NCBI GenBank assembly: GCA_035559595.1
Contig: DATMBF010000033.1
Span: forward strand, 1-64,000
DNA from: DATMBF01 sp035559595
GTDB lineage: Bacteria > Bacteroidota > Ignavibacteria > UBA10030
Reading direction: 5' to 3'
DNA length: 64,000 nt
The first letter of the stretch is position 1. Each line of letters starts with the position of its first letter. The position numbers were made by a program, and so were the translations under genes. The notes under the pieces were generated by a model that was not told where the DNA came from, did not search any database, and saw only the letters and a list, made by a program, of their open reading frames with translations. This document shows positions 1 to 7,358 of this stretch, piece by piece.

Positions 1-263
1 GAAACACTTGCGCTGACCGATTGACCACAGTTTGCCAAACTGATGAAATGACTCGCTGAAGGCTCGAGTTCTCCCATGACATCGATCTCACGGCGGAGCG
101 TCGCTCCCACCGTCGAAAACGCTGGGGACTCTTGAATCGCCCTCGGTTCTATCCGAACCGTGTCACGAATTATGACCTGCGCACTGGTGGAATACCCAAG
201 AAGAACGACAAGTGTGACGAGTCCAGCACAGACTCCTCGGCCAGAACGGTTCCCCAACCCCAT
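1..263 (-). CDS. Partial exported protein of unknown function (N-terminus only)
   Basis: An open frame on the minus strand starts with ATG at 263 and runs off the left edge without a stop, giving 87 complete codons. The first 28 residues form a clear signal peptide: basic start (MGLGNRSGRG), hydrophobic core (LVTLVVLLG), and a likely cleavage site after TSA before QVIIRDTVRIEP. A GGGAG Shine-Dalgarno lies about 10 bases upstream, an in-frame TAG closes the frame 33 bases before the ATG, and a TTGACA-17-CATACT promoter lies at 315-343. The mature part seen so far matches no family I recognise. It is read in the same direction as the ATP synthase operon but lies beyond that operon's terminator, so it is probably transcribed separately. 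Confidence 0.6.
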   Translation of the reverse strand, partial: MGLGNRSGRGVCAGLVTLVVLLGYSTSAQVIIRDTVRIEPRAIQESPAFSTVGATLRREIDVMGELEPSASHFISLANCGQSVSASV

Positions 264-314
264 AGCTTTGAAGCTCCCTTGAAATCGGTTCTACATGAAG
301 TGGATTTCAGCGGG

Positions 315-343
315 AGTATGAGAAAAATTACGAACGTTGTCAA
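315..343 (-). promoter_or_regulatory. Candidate sigma-70 promoter of the left-edge exported protein
   Basis: On the minus strand TTGACA (338-343) is followed after exactly 17 bases by CATACT (315-320). It lies between the atp operon terminator and the ATG at 263, about 45 bases upstream of the start. Confidence 0.5.
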
Positions 344-358
344 GTCCAAAATATCCCC

Positions 359-404
359 AAAAAACACAGAACCCCTTCTCCCAAAACCGCTGGAAGAAGG
401 GGTT
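359..404 (-). terminator. Rho-independent terminator of the ATP synthase operon
   Basis: Perfect 10-base arms AACCCCTTCT (370-379) and AGAAGGGGTT (395-404) form a hairpin 21 bases past the atpG stop. Read on the minus strand, a run of six T (364-359) follows five bases after the stem. Confidence 0.75.
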
Positions 405-424
405 GTTGTGAGTGTTCTCGTTCG

Positions 425-1324
425 TTATCCGGCCTTTTTCAGAGCCTCTGCTCCGCTTACGATCTCAAGCAACTCTTTGGTTATAGAGGCCTGGCGCGCT
501 TTGTTATACGAAAGTGTGAGATCCCGAATGAGTTCGTTGGCATTCGTGGTGGCATTGTCCATCGCCGTCATGCGGGCACCCTGCTCGGCGGCATTGGATT
601 CCAAAAGGACTCGCCAAACTTGGAAGTTCAAATGGCGAGGAACAAGCGCATTGATAATTTCATGAGCGGAGGGCTCGTAAATGTACTCGACCAAGGAATG
701 GCGATGATGTTCGTCTGCCGGAGCCTCTTCTTGAGGCGGAATGGGAAGAAGTTGTTCAACGACGATCCGCTGCTGGATGACAGATTTGAACTCATTATAA
801 ATGATCTCAACTTTGTCGAATTCTCCCGTGAGATACCCTTCGGTCAGTTCGTTCATGATCGACCGGGCCTTGTTGAAATCAAGCCCCGCAAAAATACCGA
901 CGTGCTTGGAGTAGATCTCGTAGTCTCGCTTGTTGAAATAATCGAACGCTTTTTTCCCCACCGTGATCAGTTTCAACCCAACGCCCGTTTCCAGTTGCTC
1001 CGGATAATGATTCTTCATATGCTGAACTGCTGTCTTGATGATGTTCGCATTGAAGGCACCACAAAGACCACGATCAGACGAGACGACAACGATGGCAACT
1101 TTCTTCACCTCGCGCGGGACGAACAACGGATTGATGGAGGGATCGACTTTCGTCACGAGCTGACGCATCAACTCTTTAATCTTGTTCGCATACGGACGCG
1201 TGGAAATGATTGCATCCTGGGCGCGACGCAGTTTTGCCGCAGCCACCATCTTCATCGCCTTGGTGATTTTCTGCGTGCTTTTAACACCGGTGATGCGTCG
1301 TCGTATTTCTCGTAGTGTTGCCAT
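425..1324 (-). CDS. atpG: ATP synthase F1 subunit gamma
   Basis: Central rotor shaft of the F1 sector, linking the c-ring to catalysis in the alpha/beta hexamer. The product is 299 residues, normal for the family (about 290). Its N-terminal helix has the family signature (MATLREIRRRITGVKSTQKI, then TKAMKMVAAAKLRRAQ), and the C-terminal helix (around 250-290) contains the conserved ARMTAMDNAT and LIRDLTLSYNKARQ stretches. A Rossmann-like middle part carries VVVSSDRGLCGAFN. It is the last gene of the operon, three bases after atpA, and is followed by a strong terminator. The catalytic beta and the epsilon genes do not follow and must be encoded elsewhere, as in Chlorobi-type genomes. Confidence 0.98.
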   Translation of the reverse strand: MATLREIRRRITGVKSTQKITKAMKMVAAAKLRRAQDAIISTRPYANKIKELMRQLVTKVDPSINPLFVPREVKKVAIVVVSSDRGLCGAFNANIIKTAVQHMKNHYPEQLETGVGLKLITVGKKAFDYFNKRDYEIYSKHVGIFAGLDFNKARSIMNELTEGYLTGEFDKVEIIYNEFKSVIQQRIVVEQLLPIPPQEEAPADEHHRHSLVEYIYEPSAHEIINALVPRHLNFQVWRVLLESNAAEQGARMTAMDNATTNANELIRDLTLSYNKARQASITKELLEIVSGAEALKKAG

Positions 1325-1327
1325 GCG

Positions 1328-2887
1328 TTATGCAGCTTTTGTCGTCACCTTGAACTTGCCGACGAACTCCTTCGCCGCAGCATGCAGCTTGTTCTGGATC
1401 TCTTCCGTAAGATCTTTCTGTTCGGCAATTGCCACAAGGAGATCGTTGTGCTTCAGCTCCATCATCTCCAGAAACTCCCTCTCAAAACGCTGGACGTCTT
1501 CCAAGGGAATCTCATCGAGATAGCCGTTTGTTCCGATGAAGATGCTGACCACCTGCTTCTCAACCGGCATGGGAACATACTGACCCTGCTTGAGGAGCTC
1601 GACGAGTCGAGATCCGCGGCGGAGGGCTTGCTGCGTCGCCTTGTCGAGATCGGAGCCGAACTTCGCAAACGCTTCGAGCTCACGATATTGGGCAAGCTCA
1701 AGCCTCAGACGACCTGCGACTTTCTTCATCGCCTTGATCTGCGCATTTCCACCGACGCGCGAAACGGAGATACCAACGTTGATTGCCGGTCGAACACCCG
1801 AGTTAAACAAACCCGGTTCGAGATAGATCTGACCGTCCGTAATCGAAATGACGTTCGTCGGAATGTAGGCCGAAACGTCACCCGCCTGAGTTTCAATGAT
1901 GGGGAGCGCTGTCAGGCTTCCACCGCCGAGCTCTTCGCTGAGCTTGGATGCGCGCTCGAGAAGGCGCGAGTGGAGGTAAAACACGTCGCCGGGATATGCT
2001 TCGCGTCCAGGTGGCCGGCGAAGAAGCAACGACATCTGTCGGTATGCCTGTGCCTGTTTGGAAAGGTCGTCGTAGATGACCAGGGCGTGGCGACCGCTGT
2101 CGCGGAAAAATTCCCCAAGCGTTGCTCCCGCGTATGGAGCAATAAATTGCAGGGGAGCTGAATCGCTCGCCGTGGCGCTGATAACGGTGGTGTACTCCAT
2201 CGCTCCATGCTCTTCGAGCTTTGCGACAACCTGCGCAACCGTCGACCCTTTTTGTCCAACAGCAACATAGATACAGAAGACCGGCTTCACACCCTCTTTT
2301 CGTGCCTTCTCCGTGTGCGTGTATTTCTGATTGATAATCGTATCGATCGCAACAGCCGTTTTCCCTGTCTGCCGGTCGCCGATGATCAGCTCACGCTGAC
2401 CGCGGCCAATGGGGATCATTCCATCGATCGCTTTCAGGCCGGTCTGGAGCGGTTCTTTCACGGGTTGGCGCTGAATGACGCCGAGCGCTTTCCGTTCCAG
2501 CGGCAGGTACTTCTCTGTTTTGATCGGTCCTTTCCCATCGAGTGGTTCACCGAGCGGGTTGATAACGCGGCCGAGCATTTGATCGCCGACCGGCATCGAA
2601 GCGAGGCGCTTCGTGCGCTTTACGGTGTCACCTTCTTTGATGTGGGAGCTCTCGCCAAAGATCACTGCTCCGATATTGTCTTCTTCGAGGTTCAACACCA
2701 TTCCGTACGTATTCTCCGGGAATTCGATGAGCTCACTGGCCATGACCTTCGAGAGACCATAGACGCGGGCGATACCGTCACCCACCTGCAGAACTGTGCC
2801 GACGTCGTAGACATCGACTTCCTTTTCGAATCCGGAGAGCTGTCTCCGCAATATTGCGGAGATTTCATCGGGTCTAACTTCTGCCAT
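1328..2887 (-). CDS. atpA: ATP synthase F1 subunit alpha
   Basis: Non-catalytic nucleotide-binding subunit of F1. The 519-residue product starts with the delta-contact helix (MAEVRPDEISAILRRQLSGF), followed by the beta-barrel domain (about 25-95). The Walker A loop GDRQTGKT is at residues 170-177, with the alpha-type Gln173. The arginine-finger segment VGISVSRVGG lies near residue 370. The C-terminal domain is complete. It is 21 bases downstream of atpH and three bases upstream of atpG. The initiator ATG at 2887 gives the family's standard N-terminus. Confidence 0.99.
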   Translation of the reverse strand: MAEVRPDEISAILRRQLSGFEKEVDVYDVGTVLQVGDGIARVYGLSKVMASELIEFPENTYGMVLNLEEDNIGAVIFGESSHIKEGDTVKRTKRLASMPVGDQMLGRVINPLGEPLDGKGPIKTEKYLPLERKALGVIQRQPVKEPLQTGLKAIDGMIPIGRGQRELIIGDRQTGKTAVAIDTIINQKYTHTEKARKEGVKPVFCIYVAVGQKGSTVAQVVAKLEEHGAMEYTTVISATASDSAPLQFIAPYAGATLGEFFRDSGRHALVIYDDLSKQAQAYRQMSLLLRRPPGREAYPGDVFYLHSRLLERASKLSEELGGGSLTALPIIETQAGDVSAYIPTNVISITDGQIYLEPGLFNSGVRPAINVGISVSRVGGNAQIKAMKKVAGRLRLELAQYRELEAFAKFGSDLDKATQQALRRGSRLVELLKQGQYVPMPVEKQVVSIFIGTNGYLDEIPLEDVQRFEREFLEMMELKHNDLLVAIAEQKDLTEEIQNKLHAAAKEFVGKFKVTTKAA

Positions 2888-2908
2888 AAGTATTCCTTTT
2901 GATAATTC

Positions 2909-3460
2909 TCAATTGTGTCCGACACCCTCCTCAAACCTGGCGCGGAGCAATTCGAGTTGATGCTTCACACTGCCGTCATACACCGTGTCACCCAAACGGG
3001 CAAGGAAGCCGCCCTTGAGCTGACGATCAACATGAACAACCGTTCGTACTTTTTTCTTGGTTAAATTCTGAAATCGCTCCTCGAGCAATGTTCGCAGATG
3101 GTCGTCAAGCTCTGTTGCCGCTCGTATTTCTATCGAAACGATGCCGAGTTTCTCATCACGCAACAGGAAGAACTGCTCGGTGATTTGATCCAGAATCTCT
3201 TCTCTCCCCTTTTCCGCTAAGAGCTCAAGGAATGCCTGGGTAGTTGAATGGACTCGAGAGCCGAGCAGGTCTTTGAGGATGGCCTTCTTCCGATCCGCTT
3301 TGATGACCGGGCTCTTCAGAAAGAGGAGGAAATCCCTCGACTCCCGAATCATCCGACGGAGCATCTCAAGATCCTCGGTAATCCGGTCGAGGCTTTTCGT
3401 ATCCTCGGCCAGGTCCATTAATGCCTGCGCATAGCGTCGCGCAACGCGGAGTTGTCTCAT
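2909..3460 (-). CDS. atpH: ATP synthase F1 subunit delta
   Basis: Peripheral-stalk subunit (OSCP family) that joins the b-subunits to the top of F1. The 183-residue product has the N-terminal helical domain (VARRYAQALMDLAEDTKSLD) that binds alpha, a central helical region with LLELLAEKGREEILDQI, and the C-terminal signature KGGFLARLGDTVYDGSVKHQ. The gene sits between atpF and atpA with 21-base gaps on both sides, the usual place for this subunit. Confidence 0.97.
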   Translation of the reverse strand: MRQLRVARRYAQALMDLAEDTKSLDRITEDLEMLRRMIRESRDFLLFLKSPVIKADRKKAILKDLLGSRVHSTTQAFLELLAEKGREEILDQITEQFFLLRDEKLGIVSIEIRAATELDDHLRTLLEERFQNLTKKKVRTVVHVDRQLKGGFLARLGDTVYDGSVKHQLELLRARFEEGVGHN

Positions 3461-3481
3461 ACTGCCTTGGTAAGAGTTCCC

Positions 3482-3967
3482 TCAGTTCTTCGGTATCTGA
3501 TTCAAGAAATCTTCCACCAACTTCTTATGTCGCTTTGCGTCGAGCGACTCATCGAGGATCTTTTCCGCAGCCTGAATCGCGAGGTCGGCAACCTCGATAC
3601 GGAGACGCTGTTTCGCCGCTTCGGTCTCCCGCTCGATCTCCTCCTTGGCGTGCCGTAGGTCTCGTTGCGCCTGCTGGTGGGCCTTCGCGAGAATTTCCTC
3701 CTTCATCTTCTCACCAATCGCTTTTGCCTCGCGAATGATTTTCTGATACTCCTCCTCGGCGCGAGCCATGTTCCGCTCGTTCTGCTTCATCAGCTCTGCC
3801 GCCTCGGAACGGGCCTTTTCGGCTTGCTCCAGCGAATCGCGAATCTTCTGCTCACGCTTCTCCAGGGCCTCCAGCATCGGCCGCCAAGCAAACTTTCGCA
3901 GCACGAGGACGAGAACGATGAAGACCACCGTCGTCCAGACGCCTAATCCCGGATTGACTTCAAACAT
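3482..3967 (-). CDS. atpF: ATP synthase Fo subunit b
   Basis: Peripheral-stalk subunit anchored in the membrane by one N-terminal helix (about residues 8-25, VWTTVVFIVLVLVLRKFAW). A long charged coiled coil rich in Glu, Lys, Arg and Ala covers residues 35-150. At 161 residues it is of normal length. Only one b-type gene is present in the cluster, so the stalk is likely a homodimer. It is 46 bases downstream of atpE and 21 bases upstream of atpH. Confidence 0.97.
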   Translation of the reverse strand: MFEVNPGLGVWTTVVFIVLVLVLRKFAWRPMLEALEKREQKIRDSLEQAEKARSEAAELMKQNERNMARAEEEYQKIIREAKAIGEKMKEEILAKAHQQAQRDLRHAKEEIERETEAAKQRLRIEVADLAIQAAEKILDESLDAKRHKKLVEDFLNQIPKN

Positions 3968-4013
3968 GCAAATCCTCCGGTCCTTTGCGGGACCATTATT
4001 GTTGGTGAATGGT

Positions 4014-4241
4014 TTACTTCAGAGCGAGAAGAATACAAATGGCAAGGGCGAAAAAGGTCGCACCTTCAATCAGCGCTGCGGCAATAATCATCGAGACGCG
4101 AACCTGACCGGCGACTTCGGGTTGACGACCGCTGGCCTCCATAGCGGCCGAAGCAAGCTTCCCGATACCAAAAGCCGCACCGAGAATGACCAGCCCCGAA
4201 CCGAATCCGGCTGCAAGATATGCGAGTGCGTTTGCATCCAT
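4014..4241 (-). CDS. atpE: ATP synthase Fo subunit c
   Basis: Proteolipid that forms the rotor ring, 75 residues in two membrane helices joined by the polar loop GRQPE. The ion-carrying glutamate lies in helix 2 within ALIEGATFFA. The residue after it is Gly, not the Ser of sodium-type rings. The helix 1 position that is Gln in sodium rings is Lys here (FGIGKLASAAM). Both observations favour proton rather than sodium coupling; this is inference from motif, not proof. A strong Shine-Dalgarno (AGGAGG) precedes the ATG. Confidence 0.98.
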   Translation of the reverse strand: MDANALAYLAAGFGSGLVILGAAFGIGKLASAAMEASGRQPEVAGQVRVSMIIAAALIEGATFFALAICILLALK

Positions 4242-4297
4242 TGTTGTGTTCCTCCTAAGAATTGAAAGTGATCGTGAGAATGAGATGTCGTGATGAA

Positions 4298-5227
4298 TTA
4301 ATGATGACCTTCTCCATGCTCGGCGTGACCTTCCTGCGGCATGCCCAGTCCCATAAAGAGGGATGTGAGCATGGTAAAGATGTATGCCTGCAGGAACGCC
4401 ACAAAGAGCTCCAGCATGCTGATCCCTACGACAAAAACAATCGGAACAGCAGAAAAGACATACGACTGAGCAATGAAGATGAATCCCAGCAACGACAGCA
4501 GGACGATGTGTCCACCGGTCATATTGGCGAACAACCGCATGCAGAGAGCGAATGGTTTTGTAAAGAGACCAAGAATTTCAATGGGGATCATAATCGGCCA
4601 CAACCACCAGGCGACACCCCCCGTGAGATGGGCGAGATAATGTTTGAGTCCCTGTGCCCGGATGGCTGAGAACTGGATCATCACAAACGCAATTGCCGCC
4701 AGGGCAGCGGTCACCGAGAGATTGCCGGTTGCCGTCGCTCCATAGGGAAGGAGTCCCATCAGATTCATGATAAGGATATAAAAGAATGTCGTGAGGAGAT
4801 ACGGCATGTACTGGAGCCCCGCTTTGCCCATGTTCGGAATGACAATCTCGTCGCGAATGAAGACAACGAAGATCTCCATCAGATTTGCGAAGCCGGAGGG
4901 GACGGGCTTCTTTCGAAGCGACCGCGCTGTGAGCGTAGCGGCGACAATCAACAGCGTTGCCGCAACAAAGAGAAAGAAGACGTGTTTCGTAATCGAGAGG
5001 TCGATCGTCAATCCGCCAAGCTGAATCGGTGGAAACTGAGGAAGTCCGACGTGAGCCCCACCGGGAAGTTCAAGCTCCCTCGAATCGTACAGGTGATGAA
5101 GAAGTTCGTTGAAGTCGAAGCCGTCACCGTGTCCGTCAGCCGCGGCGCCGTGTGTGCCGGCTGCCTGGAGTGAATCAGACGTGCTGGTCTGCAGCGTATC
5201 GGAAGTAGTCGAGGAGCTAATTCTCAA
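4298..5227 (-). CDS. atpB: ATP synthase Fo subunit a
   Basis: Stator membrane subunit that forms the ion half-channels beside the c-ring. The 309-residue product is longer than typical a-subunits (240-270). Residues 1-60 form a polar, Ser/Thr/Gly/His-rich extension before the first membrane helix. The core contains the conserved Arg in the CMRLFANMTGGH helix, and the protein ends in a His-rich tail (EGHAEHGEGHH). The gene overlaps the upstream AtpI-like gene by four bases (ATGA), implying coupled translation, and is followed by atpE. Confidence 0.97.
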   Translation of the reverse strand: MRISSSTTSDTLQTSTSDSLQAAGTHGAAADGHGDGFDFNELLHHLYDSRELELPGGAHVGLPQFPPIQLGGLTIDLSITKHVFFLFVAATLLIVAATLTARSLRKKPVPSGFANLMEIFVVFIRDEIVIPNMGKAGLQYMPYLLTTFFYILIMNLMGLLPYGATATGNLSVTAALAAIAFVMIQFSAIRAQGLKHYLAHLTGGVAWWLWPIMIPIEILGLFTKPFALCMRLFANMTGGHIVLLSLLGFIFIAQSYVFSAVPIVFVVGISMLELFVAFLQAYIFTMLTSLFMGLGMPQEGHAEHGEGHH

Positions 5228-5622
5228 AGTTGTAATGTAGGATGTTTGGTAGAAACCCGTTTCTGTAAATGGTGGACCTCAAGACCCAGATTGACAAGAT
5301 ACAGCACTAGCAGCGTCAATGTTAGCGACAGCGAATCGTACTCAAAGAAACGCACGAGCACGAAGAACAGCGCCACCATGAAGAATAACCGAACCCCCAT
5401 TCCGCCGATGACGATTTTGAGAAACTTTGTGTGGGATTTCTCGAACCCTGTTTCAATCGCCACATATCCCATGACGAGATGGATCAGCGCAATGACGCCC
5501 CCCGTCACAACGCTCCTGACGACTTCCGGCGAAGCATACGCAGAGAGTGGGAAATACGACACCGCTGAAAGAACGCCAAAACAGAGAATCGCAAGCCGGA
5601 AGAACACCCAATCGATTTTCAT
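5224..5622 (-). CDS. ATP synthase subunit I-like membrane protein
   Basis: A 132-residue protein with about four predicted membrane helices (roughly 8-28, 38-58, 68-90, 98-118) and a short basic tail. Its position directly upstream of atpB, with four-base overlaps at both ends (AtpZ before, AtpB after), and its topology fit the AtpI-like proteins that often precede a-subunit genes and assist Fo/c-ring assembly. Sequence conservation in that family is low, so the assignment depends mainly on context. Confidence 0.75.
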   Translation of the reverse strand: MKIDWVFFRLAILCFGVLSAVSYFPLSAYASPEVVRSVVTGGVIALIHLVMGYVAIETGFEKSHTKFLKIVIGGMGVRLFFMVALFFVLVRFFEYDSLSLTLTLLVLYLVNLGLEVHHLQKRVSTKHPTLQL

Positions 5623-5909
5623 TCCCTGCCCCGTCCCGAATTCTGCATCACCTTCGATTTCTTTTCAGACTGCATGACGCTTTGGAAGAACTTTATCAAC
5701 CCACCGACCGTTCCGATAGCCACGCCAAGAAGTGCAAACAACGGTGATGTTCCGTACGACTGATCCGCCCAATCGCCGAGGAAGAAGAGAATCACCACGG
5801 CCGCTGCCATCTGAAATCCGAGTGTGAGATACGGCCCAAACTCTTTGTAGGCGCGCAGAAACCCTATCGGCTGATTCTTCGAACCATCCGATCGTGGGGA
5901 ATCTGACAT
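5619..5909 (-). CDS. atpZ: AtpZ/AtpI family protein
   Basis: A 96-residue protein with two membrane helices (about 27-47 and 55-80), including LTLGFQMAAAVVILFFLGDW and the glycine-rich ALLGVAIGTVGGLIKF typical of the AtpZ/AtpI Fo-accessory family. Such proteins are co-encoded with Fo genes and have been linked to Fo assembly and Mg/Ca uptake. It starts five bases after the bactofilin stop and overlaps the next gene by four bases. Confidence 0.85.
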   Translation of the reverse strand: MSDSPRSDGSKNQPIGFLRAYKEFGPYLTLGFQMAAAVVILFFLGDWADQSYGTSPLFALLGVAIGTVGGLIKFFQSVMQSEKKSKVMQNSGRGRE

Positions 5910-5914
5910 GCTGC

Positions 5915-6283
5915 TTAACGCTCGTGCTTTACTTCGTAGAGAGAGGAACGGTCTGACATCGACACTTTGCCGTCGAAAATCGACCCTTCGTCGATGATGA
6001 GCTTGGAAGCTCGAATATCGCCTTTGACGACGGACTTTCCTTCAAAGACGATCTTCTCGGTTGCATTGATGGAGCCCCGAATCTTCCCGCCGACCAGGAC
6101 ATTCTTTGCGCTGACATTTCCCTCGATCTCACCGGTCACACCGACGGCGAGCGACTCGCTGGCGGAAACCTCCCCGATCAGCTTTCCATCCACACGCACA
6201 CTTCCCTGGCTGCGGATTTTTCCCTCGACCACGGTACCCGGACCGATAAGATTCAGCTCTTTAACAGGATCATTCTTTGCCAC
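5915..6283 (-). CDS. Bactofilin family cytoskeletal protein
   Basis: Bactofilins polymerise into filaments of short parallel beta strands on the inner membrane and often recruit peptidoglycan enzymes. The 122-residue product has the typical N-terminal start of the repeat domain (NLIGPGTVVEGKIRSQGSVR) and regular six-residue beta-helix repeats with alternating Val/Ile and Gly through about residue 110. The immediate upstream partner is an M23 peptidase, a pairing known for bactofilins, and the next gene downstream is atpZ. Confidence 0.93.
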   Translation of the reverse strand: MAKNDPVKELNLIGPGTVVEGKIRSQGSVRVDGKLIGEVSASESLAVGVTGEIEGNVSAKNVLVGGKIRGSINATEKIVFEGKSVVKGDIRASKLIIDEGSIFDGKVSMSDRSSLYEVKHER

Positions 6284-6292
6284 GGCAACGCC

Positions 6293-7177
6293 TCAAAAGT
6301 TCAGATTCAGAAGAAACTCCGATGGATCGACCGGCGAACCGTCTTTCCAGATTTCAAAATGCAGATGGGGTCCCGAGCTTGTTCTGCCCGAATTCCCCAG
6401 CAGCGCGATCGGTTCGCCCCGCTTCACATATTCCCCTACCGACCGTAAGACAGACTGATTATGTTTATAGAAGGTTACAAAGCCATTCGAATGCGAGAGG
6501 ATCACGACATTCCCGTCGTCGCTTGTCCATCCGGCAAACACGACATGACCATCCGCGGCAGCATTAACGACAGTTCCCGTCCGAGCTGCAATATCCAAGC
6601 CGTAGTGGCGTTCTTGGGGTGAATATCCCCGCGTTACGTACCCCTCCGCCGGAAGAACTGCCGGAAAGGAGACTCTAAGCTCTGCAGCGCCAACCAGCAT
6701 TGAGGGCGTCGATCTTGGCACATCCCTCAGCATCGGCTCGTCGATACGCAACCGGCTTTTTGAAAACTGCTCTGCCTCAGCGAGAGTCTTCTCGTCCACC
6801 TTCACAGTCGGACTCGTCACAACGACGCCCGTATCCGTGGCTACAACCTTTTCCCCCAGTGCCTTTCGAAGCTTGAGATTGTAAGCACGCAGCTCTACCA
6901 GCTGCGTTGCCATTGACTCCATCCGCTGGCTGAGCGAGACCAGTTGCTTTCCGTAACGATTCTCCAACTCCGGATTCGGAATCGGCATCAACGTTCCTAC
7001 CGGCGTGTAGAGCAACAACACAATGACTGTTGCGACAATGAACACCGTGAACCCTGCGACCATCAGCAGAAGCTGCCACGGCTCAAACCGGTAGTTCTTT
7101 GGATCAGCCGCGTCCTCCTCCGGAACGATGACAAATGTGTAGCCACGTTTCTTGGAGATATGGTGCTGATTCGGCAT
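6293..7177 (-). CDS. Membrane-anchored M23 (LytM-type) peptidoglycan endopeptidase
   Basis: Predicted zinc endopeptidase cutting peptide cross-links in the wall. From the chosen ATG at 7177 (294 residues) the protein begins with a basic cytoplasmic segment (MPNQHHISKKRG), has one membrane helix (about 38-60), a periplasmic coiled-coil region (about 75-110), and a C-terminal M23 domain. Metal ligands are visible: HYGLD (His, Asp) and the GPHLHFEIW motif with its last zinc His, so the enzyme should be active. A longer frame from 7219 is possible, but 7177 has a GAGG Shine-Dalgarno and the standard N-terminus. It is the first gene of the bactofilin-ATP synthase operon. Confidence 0.92.
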   Translation of the reverse strand: MPNQHHISKKRGYTFVIVPEEDAADPKNYRFEPWQLLLMVAGFTVFIVATVIVLLLYTPVGTLMPIPNPELENRYGKQLVSLSQRMESMATQLVELRAYNLKLRKALGEKVVATDTGVVVTSPTVKVDEKTLAEAEQFSKSRLRIDEPMLRDVPRSTPSMLVGAAELRVSFPAVLPAEGYVTRGYSPQERHYGLDIAARTGTVVNAAADGHVVFAGWTSDDGNVVILSHSNGFVTFYKHNQSVLRSVGEYVKRGEPIALLGNSGRTSSGPHLHFEIWKDGSPVDPSEFLLNLNF

Positions 7178-7281
7178 GATTTCAACCGCCTCGAAGGGAT
7201 TCTTCAGACAGGCGGGCAACCTTCACTCACGGGGGCGAACTCCAGCGGGAGTCGCTCAAAAACCTTCGAAAAGCGCGTGAA

Positions 7282-7309
7282 AATATAAGAAAAGAAGAGG
7301 GAAAGTCAA
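7282..7309 (-). promoter_or_regulatory. Candidate promoter of the M23-bactofilin-ATP synthase operon
   Basis: On the minus strand TTGACT (7304-7309) is followed after 16 bases by TATATT (7282-7287), about 105 bases upstream of the M23 start. No comparable signal was seen inside the operon, whose genes overlap or nearly abut. Confidence 0.6.
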
Positions 7310-7310
7310 A

Positions 7311-7349
7311 GAGAAAACTTGGACATTCTCTGCAGAAATGGGAGAATGT
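7311..7349 (-). terminator. Probable terminator of the glycosyltransferase gene
   Basis: Arms ACATTCTC and GAGAATGT (7323-7330 and 7342-7349) form an eight-base stem just past the glycosyltransferase stop. On the minus strand it is followed by CCAAGTTTTCTCTTT. The downstream T-rich part runs into the next operon's promoter. Confidence 0.55.
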
Positions 7350-7358
7350 GTGAGATTT

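Noticed and set aside
1382..2161. Long open frame (259 codons) on the plus strand opposite atpA
   Set aside because: It lies wholly antisense to a well-conserved gene, has no Shine-Dalgarno and codes for a low-complexity, non-family sequence. It is a shadow of atpA codon use.
4014..4241. Sodium-dependent c-ring
   Set aside because: The Gln and Ser ligands of sodium-type c subunits are replaced by Lys and Gly.
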